Of a stretch of DNA of 64,000 bases, positions 57,936-64,000 are shown in pieces. A program made the translations under genes and the position numbers. The DNA comes from an uncultured Lachnospiraceae bacterium. GTDB lineage: Bacteria; Bacillota; Clostridia; Lachnospirales; Lachnospiraceae. Each line of letters begins with the position of its first letter. The stretch's first letter is position 1. The DNA lies in assembly GCA_910579615.1 (NCBI GenBank), contig CAJTUA010000012.1, forward strand, positions 1-64,000. The letters are read 5' to 3'. Under the pieces are notes generated by a model that had not been told where the DNA came from, did no database searches, and worked only from the letters and a program-made list of their open reading frames with translations.

Positions 57936-60188
57936 ATGGGAAACATTCATCTTCTGGATTCAGATACCATCAACCAGATTGCAGCCGGCGAGGTCGTAGA
58001 GCGTCCGGCTTCGGTTGTAAAGGAATTGGTCGAAAACGCGATTGACGCGGGGGCGGGAGCCGTGACGGCGGAAATCAAGGAGGGCGGCATCGGTTTTATC
58101 CGCATTACGGACAATGGCGCAGGGATTGCGAAGGAGGATATCCGCGTGGCGTTTGAACGGCACGCAACAAGCAAAATCACCACAGCGCTTGATTTGCTTT
58201 CCGTAAAAAGCCTTGGGTTCCGCGGTGAGGCGCTCTCTAGCATTGCCGCGGTTACCATGATGGAGCTTGTAACGAAAACGCGCGGGGAATTTACCGGAAG
58301 CCGTTACGTGATTGAGGGAGGAACAGAAAAAGAATTGACAGAAATCGGCGCGCCAGAAGGCACGACCTTTTTGGTGCGCACACTCTTTTACAATACTCCG
58401 GCAAGGCGCAAGTTTTTAAAATCCGCCGTGACAGAGGCGGGCTATATCAGCGATTTGATGGAGCGTTTCGCCATCGCCCACCCGGAAATTTCCTTTAAAT
58501 TCATTAACAACGGAAAAACTGTGCTGCAGACTGCGGGAAACGGGAATTTGAAGGATTGTATTTACCATATTTACGGGCGTGAGATTGCGGCGGCGCTTGT
58601 GGAAGCATCCGGGGAGGATGCGGGCATCCGCATTGGCGGATTTCTTGGAAAGCCTGTGATTTCGCGCGGCAACCGCAATTACGAAAATTATTTTATCAAC
58701 GGAAGATATATCAAGAGCAATATTATCAGCAAGGCGATTGAGGAGGCGTACAAACCTTACTCGATGCAGCATAAATATCCGTTCACAGTGCTTCATTTTA
58801 CGATTCCTGTCGAGGATATCGATGTCAATGTGCACCCGACAAAGCTTGAGGTGCGCTTTACGCACGGCGAAGCGCTCTACCAGCTTGTTTACCGGACAGT
58901 GCGGGATGCGCTCTCAGGGAAAAATATGATACCGGATGCGTTGCTTACCGAAGAAAAGCGGGTGCGGACAGTGTACCAGCCAACACCGGAGATTTTTGAG
59001 CACGGCAGGATTGCCCAGACAAAGGAAGCGATGCGGGATGAGGCGCAGCGCACGCGCGAGGCGGCCATCCGGGCGACACTAGAAGCACCAATCTTTCCTG
59101 TAGATAAGGAGGAGGGCGCGGCAGGGGAAGCACCAAAAAAAATGCCGCAAAAGATGCCGGAACGGGTGTTGCGGGAGAACGTATCCTATGGGGCGGATGA
59201 TAGGAAAGACGGGGGTGTTCCATACGGAATCGATAGCGGAAAACGCGAAAGTATGTCCGGTGGAGCAGAGGACGGAAAGCAGGAAAAACTGCCGGATGAG
59301 CCAAAAAGCGGAAGGCAGGAGAGCGCACCATACGGGGCGGAAGGAAGCAAGCAGGAAAATGTGCCAGGTGGGGCAGAAAATGCGAAACCACAGGGCAGCG
59401 GCCATCCGGACGAAAATATGGCAGAACGCCAAGTGGCAGGGAATGCGGATACAGCAGATGGCGGGAGTGTCTGCATACCTGACATAGCAAAACACAGTGT
59501 GCCCCCGGCAGACATGGCTCCAACGCAGCTCTCCCTCTTTGAAGCTTCCGAACAAAACAAGGAAGCATTCTTAGAACAAAAACAGGAAGACCACCACCGC
59601 ATCATCGGACAGCTTTTTTCAACTTATTGGCTGGTGGAATTTAAAGAGCAGCTTTTTATTATCGACCAGCACGCGGCGCACGAGAAAATATTGTACGAGC
59701 ACACCGTTGCACGCATGAAAGAAAACCAGGGACTTTCTTCCGGTCACCAGGCACTTTCCCAGATGCTGACACCGCCTATTATCCTGACCCTTTCCATGCG
59801 CGAGGAGGAAGTTTTGACGCGCTATATGGAGTATTTCCTTTCCCTTGGTTTTGAGATTGAGGCGTTTGGGGGCAGGGAATATGCGGTGGGCGCGGTGCCG
59901 GTGGATTTGTACGGGGTGGACGGCAAGGCGCTGCTCATTGAGATGTTGGATTCCCTTATGACAGAACCGCTCACCGGGACGCCCGATATCGTATTGGATA
60001 AAATTGCCAGTATGTCATGCAAAGCGGCAGTCAAGGGGAACATGCGGCTTTCTACGCAGGAAGCAAAAGCATTGATACATGAACTTTTACGGCTTGAAAA
60101 TCCGTTCCACTGTCCGCACGGCAGACCGATTATTATTTCGATGACAAAAAATGAATTAGAGAGAAAATTTAAGCGGATTGTGAATTAA
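57936..60188 (+). CDS. mutL: DNA mismatch repair protein MutL (endonuclease type)
   Basis: 750 residues. N-terminal GHKL ATPase (IAAGEVVERPASVVKELVEN, DNGAGI, TSKI, FRGEALSSI), an unusually long linker (about 340-545), and a C-terminal dimerisation domain with the endonuclease motif DQHAAHEKILYE from D577, so it nicks DNA itself as expected in an organism without MutH. The linker holds imperfect repeats of about 12 residues (GAEDGKQE, GAEGSKQEN, GAENAKPQ). Start at 57936 after GGGGG. Confidence 0.95.
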   Translation: MGNIHLLDSDTINQIAAGEVVERPASVVKELVENAIDAGAGAVTAEIKEGGIGFIRITDNGAGIAKEDIRVAFERHATSKITTALDLLSVKSLGFRGEALSSIAAVTMMELVTKTRGEFTGSRYVIEGGTEKELTEIGAPEGTTFLVRTLFYNTPARRKFLKSAVTEAGYISDLMERFAIAHPEISFKFINNGKTVLQTAGNGNLKDCIYHIYGREIAAALVEASGEDAGIRIGGFLGKPVISRGNRNYENYFINGRYIKSNIISKAIEEAYKPYSMQHKYPFTVLHFTIPVEDIDVNVHPTKLEVRFTHGEALYQLVYRTVRDALSGKNMIPDALLTEEKRVRTVYQPTPEIFEHGRIAQTKEAMRDEAQRTREAAIRATLEAPIFPVDKEEGAAGEAPKKMPQKMPERVLRENVSYGADDRKDGGVPYGIDSGKRESMSGGAEDGKQEKLPDEPKSGRQESAPYGAEGSKQENVPGGAENAKPQGSGHPDENMAERQVAGNADTADGGSVCIPDIAKHSVPPADMAPTQLSLFEASEQNKEAFLEQKQEDHHRIIGQLFSTYWLVEFKEQLFIIDQHAAHEKILYEHTVARMKENQGLSSGHQALSQMLTPPIILTLSMREEEVLTRYMEYFLSLGFEIEAFGGREYAVGAVPVDLYGVDGKALLIEMLDSLMTEPLTGTPDIVLDKIASMSCKAAVKGNMRLSTQEAKALIHELLRLENPFHCPHGRPIIISMTKNELERKFKRIVN

Positions 60189-60227
60189 ATTCCAAAGGAT
60201 AAAAAAGAAAAAAGGAGATGGGATTGT

Positions 60228-61187
60228 ATGCAGAAGAACGAGCAAAAGCCGCTTATTGTGCTGACCGGACCGACGGCGGCCGGAAAAACAAGGCTTTCCA
60301 TCGCGCTCGCGCGCGCGGTGGGCGGGGAGATTCTTTCGGCGGATTCCATGCAGGTCTACCGCGGCATGGACATTGGCACGGCGAAAATTACCGCGCAGGA
60401 AATGGAAGGCATCCCGCACCATCTGATTGATATCCTGCCGCCAAAGGAGGAATTCAATGTTGTGCGTTTTCAGGCGCTTGCGCGTGAGGCAATGGAAGGG
60501 ATTTATGCGCGCGGGAAGATTCCGGTGATTGTCGGCGGTACGGGATTTTATATCCAGGCGGTGACAAACGCGGTGGATTTTACGGAATCGGACACGGACA
60601 CGGCACTGCGGGAAGAACTGTTTGCCTATGCACAAAAACACGGGGCGGCAAAACTGCACAAGCGCCTCGCTGCCGTGGACCCGCAGGCAGCGGCACAGAT
60701 TCACGAAAATAATATCAAGCGTACCATCCGGGCGCTGGAGTACCATGCACAGACCGGAGGGAGGATTTCAGAGCACAATGAAGAACAGGCGGGGCACATT
60801 TCCCCGTATGAGCTGTATTATTTTGTGCTGACGGCACCCCGCGATATTTTGTATCAAAATATCAACCGGCGCGTGGATGAGATGATGGAGATGGGGCTGC
60901 CCGCGGAGGTTGCACGCTTAAAGGAAGAGGGCTGTACGCGCGGGATGGTGTCCATGCAGGGGCTTGGCTACAAAGAGCTTTTCGCTTACCTTGATGGCGA
61001 GCTGACACGAAAGGAAGCGGCAGAGCAAATCAAGCAAAACACAAGGCATTTCGCAAAGCGGCAGCTGACCTGGTTTAAGCGCGAAAAACAGGTGATTTGG
61101 GTGGACAAGGCAGAATATGGCTTTGATGAGGAAAAAATCCTGGCGGCGGTGTTGGAACACCTGCCGGAACGGTTGCGGAGATATTAA
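60228..61187 (+). CDS. miaA: tRNA dimethylallyltransferase
   Basis: 319 residues. P-loop GPTAAGKT (14-21), SADSMQVYRGMDIGTAK, VGGTGFYIQAV and QKTRHFAKRQLTWFK-like QNTRHFAKRQLTWFK near the end. It adds the isopentenyl group to A37 of tRNAs reading UNN codons. AAGGAG RBS. Position after mutL is the usual Firmicutes order. Confidence 0.95.
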   Translation: MQKNEQKPLIVLTGPTAAGKTRLSIALARAVGGEILSADSMQVYRGMDIGTAKITAQEMEGIPHHLIDILPPKEEFNVVRFQALAREAMEGIYARGKIPVIVGGTGFYIQAVTNAVDFTESDTDTALREELFAYAQKHGAAKLHKRLAAVDPQAAAQIHENNIKRTIRALEYHAQTGGRISEHNEEQAGHISPYELYYFVLTAPRDILYQNINRRVDEMMEMGLPAEVARLKEEGCTRGMVSMQGLGYKELFAYLDGELTRKEAAEQIKQNTRHFAKRQLTWFKREKQVIWVDKAEYGFDEEKILAAVLEHLPERLRRY

Positions 61188-61251
61188 GGCATAGATGTGG
61201 GCTTTCGAAAAAAAATATTATGCTGCGCGGTGCAGCGGAACGAGAGGTATT

Positions 61252-61773
61252 ATGAAAAAAGAGGATGAACTGAAAAAAAATGTGGAAGAATTGAAGAAAA
61301 TTGCAGAAGAACCTGCCGCAAGGCGCAAGTCCATGCTGACCCCAACGGAACGCTCGGTCGTGTTCGGTATTTTGTTCGCGGTGGTGGCGGGGCTTTTGAC
61401 GCTCTCGCTTGATTTGATTGCCGTGCCGGAGAGCGATTCCATGCTTTGGTTTTTGATGGTTTTGCTCTACGCGGTTCTGATTGTGATTACCGTGTTTGTT
61501 GAGCGTTTCCTGATTCAGAAATTTTCCATCCGGCGCACGCTGTATTATGTGGTCGTGCATGTGGTGCTGCTGGCTGCGATTATCACGCTGATTGTGATGG
61601 GGGTCAACCACCCGGAATCCGTATACGAGGTATCAACGGAATTTTCCTACGCAATGGCGATGGGATTTACGGAAATCGCGCTTCTTTTGTATCACCTGGG
61701 GAGGGTGATTGTGCTTGCTATCATGAATAATGCGAAGAATAAACCCAAAAAGGGAACCGGAAAGAAAAAGTAA
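61252..61773 (+). CDS. Four-helix membrane protein of unknown function
   Basis: 173 residues: a charged helical N-terminus (about 1-32, Lys/Glu-rich), four hydrophobic helices (about 36-56, 62-82, 93-115, 131-150) and a basic KPKKGTGKKK tail. Family not recognised. The start at 61252 has a modest GAGAGG RBS. It sits in the miaA transcript. Confidence 0.65.
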   Translation: MKKEDELKKNVEELKKIAEEPAARRKSMLTPTERSVVFGILFAVVAGLLTLSLDLIAVPESDSMLWFLMVLLYAVLIVITVFVERFLIQKFSIRRTLYYVVVHVVLLAAIITLIVMGVNHPESVYEVSTEFSYAMAMGFTEIALLLYHLGRVIVLAIMNNAKNKPKKGTGKKK

Positions 61774-61788
61774 TTTGGAGGTATGTGG

Positions 61789-62343
61789 ATGGACGTTTCG
61801 AATTATAAGGTTGGCGACTATCAGAGGATGTGTGTATCCGAAAAAATTGATTTCCTGCATAAAGTCCATAAAGAGGAAATTTCCTTGTGGGATGAGGACG
61901 GGGATGATAATGAGATTTGGAATGATTATCATACCGTGCAGGATGAATTGCTGGAGCATCCAGAAGTGCTTGCATGTGAAGATATTTTGCATATTATGAA
62001 AATTTTTGATGACGATTGCTTTGAACTGTCATGGCAGGTTCATCTTGCTACGATGTTATACAGTAATTGTGTGCATTATGGGAAAGATAGAATTGCATTT
62101 TATCTACAGAACTTACAGGAGATTCCTTCTGGTGGAAGATTCCATGGCTGGCATTTCCCCGTGCAATGGCTGATGGATGAAAAATCTTTTCCTCTTTTAA
62201 AAGAAGCAATACAGGAACAAACAATTGAAACGAAAAAAATAGTATTGCAAATATTAGATGGCATTGAAGTACATCAAACAGAAAACGAGGAATTAAAGGC
62301 AATCATTAAAAAAGCGGTAAAACAGGAGACAGAAAATGGATGA
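61789..62343 (+). CDS. Unknown soluble protein coupled to the PLP-enzyme gene
   Basis: 184 residues, acidic in the first half, helical in the second, without a motif I recognise. Between two ATGs, 61789 is preferred because TTGGAGG lies 7 nt upstream, while 61783 is too close to it. It overlaps the next gene by 8 nt. The codon use is more AT-rich than its neighbours, and it splits the usual miaA-ynbB order, so it may be a recent insertion; resemblance to small immunity-type proteins is only an impression. Confidence 0.6.
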   Translation: MDVSNYKVGDYQRMCVSEKIDFLHKVHKEEISLWDEDGDDNEIWNDYHTVQDELLEHPEVLACEDILHIMKIFDDDCFELSWQVHLATMLYSNCVHYGKDRIAFYLQNLQEIPSGGRFHGWHFPVQWLMDEKSFPLLKEAIQEQTIETKKIVLQILDGIEVHQTENEELKAIIKKAVKQETENG

Positions 62344-63667
62344 GATTAAACAGATGTATGAAACGCTTGGAATTTCGGGGGAACTGTATGATTACGCTGA
62401 AAATATCCTTGCGCGCCTTAAGCCCCGCTTTGAAAAAATTGACGCGGTGGCGGAATACAACCAGATGAAGGTGTTAACGGCAATGCAGAAAAACAAGGTC
62501 TGCGAGGCGTATTTTGCGGCTTCGACAGGCTACGGGTACAACGATGCCGGGCGTGACGCACTCGAAGCAGTCTACGCGGATACCTTCCACACACAGGCGG
62601 CACTGGTGCGCCCGCAGCTTACCTGCGGTACCCATGCGCTGACCGTGGCTTTATCGGCGAACCTGCGTCCTGGGGATGAGCTGCTCTCCCCGGTTGGCAA
62701 GCCGTATGATACATTAGAAGGTGTGATTGGCATCGGGGAGGAGGATGGGAAAAACCACCGCACCGGCAGCCTGCGCGAGTACGGCATACGCTACCGCCAG
62801 GTGGATTTGCGCCCCGATGGCAGCTTTGATTATGAGGGCATCCGCGCGGCAATCAATGACAGGACGCACCTTGTCACCATCCAGCGCTCCAAAGGCTACC
62901 AGACAAGGCCGACGCTCTCGGTCGCGGCAATCGGTGAGCTCATCCGGTTGATTAAGGGAATCAAGCCGGACGTTATCTGTATGGTGGATAATTGCTATGG
63001 CGAATTTGTAGAGACAATCGAGCCGAGCGATGCCGGGGCGGATTTGTGTGTCGGGTCACTGATTAAAAACCCGGGCGGCGGTCTGGCACCGATTGGCGGC
63101 TACATTGCGGGGCGGGCGGATTTGATTGAGCAGTGCGCGTACCGCCTGACCGCGCCGGGGCTTGGCAGCGAGGTCGGGGCAACGCTTGGCTTAAACCAGA
63201 AATTTTTCCAGGGATTTTTCATGGCGCCGACCGTAACGGCAGGGGCGCTAAAGGGGGCTATTTTTGCGGCGGCGCTTTACGCATCGTTCGGCTATCCGGT
63301 GATTCCGGACGAAAAGGAGGAGCGCCATGATATTATCCAGGCGGTTACGTTAAAAAGCCCGAAAGCCCTTGTCGCGTTTTGCAAGGGGATTCAGGCGGCG
63401 GCTCCGGTGGATTCGTTTGTGGACCCGGAGCCGGGCGACATGCCGGGCTATACTTCGCAGGTCATCATGGCGGCAGGTGCATTTGTGCAGGGAAGCTCCA
63501 TTGAACTTTCGGCGGACGGACCGCTCGCGGAGCCTTACGCGGCCTATTTTCAGGGCGGGCTGACATGGTACCACGCAAAGCTTGGGATTTTGCGCGCGGC
63601 ACAGGAGCTGATAAAAGCCGGGTGTGTCGCAAAGGATGGGGCAGGATATCAAATGCAGGAAATATAA
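62336..63667 (+). CDS. Methionine gamma-lyase-like PLP enzyme (YnbB, aluminium resistance family)
   Basis: 443 residues, fold type I PLP enzyme. Landmarks: STGYGYNDAGRD, QLTCGTHALTVALSANLRPGDELL-type loop, MVDNCYGEFVE with the ring-contacting Asp, and K244 in SLIKNPGGG as the Schiff-base lysine. It would eliminate the side chain of sulphur amino acids; the physiological role is not established. It overlaps the unknown gene upstream by 8 nt and is followed by a terminator. Confidence 0.9.
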   Translation: MDEIKQMYETLGISGELYDYAENILARLKPRFEKIDAVAEYNQMKVLTAMQKNKVCEAYFAASTGYGYNDAGRDALEAVYADTFHTQAALVRPQLTCGTHALTVALSANLRPGDELLSPVGKPYDTLEGVIGIGEEDGKNHRTGSLREYGIRYRQVDLRPDGSFDYEGIRAAINDRTHLVTIQRSKGYQTRPTLSVAAIGELIRLIKGIKPDVICMVDNCYGEFVETIEPSDAGADLCVGSLIKNPGGGLAPIGGYIAGRADLIEQCAYRLTAPGLGSEVGATLGLNQKFFQGFFMAPTVTAGALKGAIFAAALYASFGYPVIPDEKEERHDIIQAVTLKSPKALVAFCKGIQAAAPVDSFVDPEPGDMPGYTSQVIMAAGAFVQGSSIELSADGPLAEPYAAYFQGGLTWYHAKLGILRAAQELIKAGCVAKDGAGYQMQEI

Positions 63668-63674
63668 GACGGTT

Positions 63675-63742
63675 ATCCGGAGGCATAACAGAAACAAAAG
63701 AGACATATTTATGCTCTGCTGTGCCTCCGGATTGTATTTTTT
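63675..63742 (+). terminator. Terminator after the mutS-mutL-miaA gene group
   Basis: ATCCGGAGGCA (63675-63685) and TGCCTCCGGAT (63722-63732) make a perfect 11-bp stem with a long loop, then TGTATTTTTT. Confidence 0.82.
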
Positions 63743-63871
63743 ATTCCGACAGGATTTTCTTGCGTTTTTTATACACAGGGGCGTGTGGCGGGAAAAATAT
63801 TCCCCCTGCTTGTTCCCACGCTCGATTTTCGAAGAAATTTTCGATTCAGAGTATACAAATCAAAGAAAATG

Positions 63872-63880
63872 TGGTAGAAT
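63872..63880 (+). promoter_or_regulatory. Possible extended -10 promoter of the last gene
   Basis: TGGTAGAAT lies within 63872-63880 (TG-n-TAGAAT). The -35 is poor. The start codon at 63936 is about 50 bp downstream. Confidence 0.5.
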
Positions 63881-63935
63881 AGAATGGATTATGATGGAAA
63901 GACAAAGTCTGTCTGTGATAGAAATGAGGTGTATT

Positions 63936-64000
63936 ATGGCGCGTGAGCTTGGAAAAAATTCATGGGCACTGCTGCTTTTGATGCTTGCAGGCGTGGTAAT
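63936..64000 (+). CDS. Start of a small membrane protein, DUF4321-like (cut by the window end)
   Basis: Only 21 codons are visible: MARELGKNSWALLLLMLAGVV. A charged start followed by a hydrophobic helix matches the beginning of DUF4321 proteins, which in Lachnospiraceae commonly precede maf, radC and mreB. GAGGT precedes the ATG. The rest is outside the window. Confidence 0.6.
   Translation, partial: MARELGKNSWALLLLMLAGVV

Noticed and set aside
1..64000. tRNA, rRNA or intact transposase genes
   Set aside because: I looked for GGTTCGAATCC-type T-arms, rRNA cores and transposase DDE frames and found none.

Overview
The window looks like chromosome from a spore-forming, motile, plant-fibre-degrading member of the Lachnospiraceae (Clostridia). 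This rests on gene content and order: spoIVA; an SH3/NlpC-P60 wall hydrolase; a Cache-type chemoreceptor; xylan and glucuronate genes (GH43, GH67, uxuA, uxuB); tandem LCP proteins with long acidic tails; mutS-mutL-miaA next to a methionine-gamma-lyase-like gene; and yicC-remA-rpoZ. Base composition is moderate, except for an AT-rich insert near 9.67-11.45 kb. Nearly all genes read on the + strand. I saw no rRNA, tRNA, CRISPR array or intact transposase.

Layout. 1-9.7 kb is an accessory stretch: an ABC exporter, a sigma factor with a membrane partner, an M29 peptidase, an ArsR-type regulator, an intracellular alpha-L-fucosidase and several unknowns. 9.67-11.45 kb is a small AT-rich island with an XRE repressor, a cluster of its probable operators, a frameshifted excisionase-like HTH gene and an unknown gene. 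11.4-13.8 kb holds two CobW-type GTPases, the first with a large His/Cys-rich insert. 13.8-29 kb is housekeeping: yicC, remA, rpoZ, yycJ, ACT and PFL proteins, pepD, two LCP proteins, an alarmone synthetase, rRNA-modifying enzymes and recU. 29-35.6 kb is a histidine operon (hisZ-G-D-B-A-IE) without hisC, hisH or hisF. 35.8-39 kb has a small membrane protein, a deacetylase-like protein and spoIVA. 39.3-52.3 kb is a hemicellulose/uronate region with a chemoreceptor and a wall hydrolase embedded in it. 52.3-64 kb has a membrane-anchored MutS relative, rnhA, mutS, mutL, miaA and downstream genes.

The most unusual feature is a family of oriented hairpin repeats, usually 89-94 bp, at nine intergenic places and often in tandem (two or three copies at about 104-107 bp spacing). 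The last copy at nearly every place ends in a GGAAC tag directly before the Shine-Dalgarno of the next gene. Copies differ in sequence but keep three nested stems through compensatory changes, and six of seven sequence variants keep a mismatch at the same position of the inner stem. This suggests a structured cis-acting RNA element in the leaders of rpoZ, hisZ, hisG, hisB, uxuA and others. I do not recognise it as a named element.

Other points of note: a HisF-like barrel fused to HisI-HisE in which both catalytic aspartates are asparagine; a fused RsuA pseudouridine synthase and HAD phosphatase; a decayed PD-(D/E)XK gene fragment; and several long perfect palindromes just downstream of promoters.
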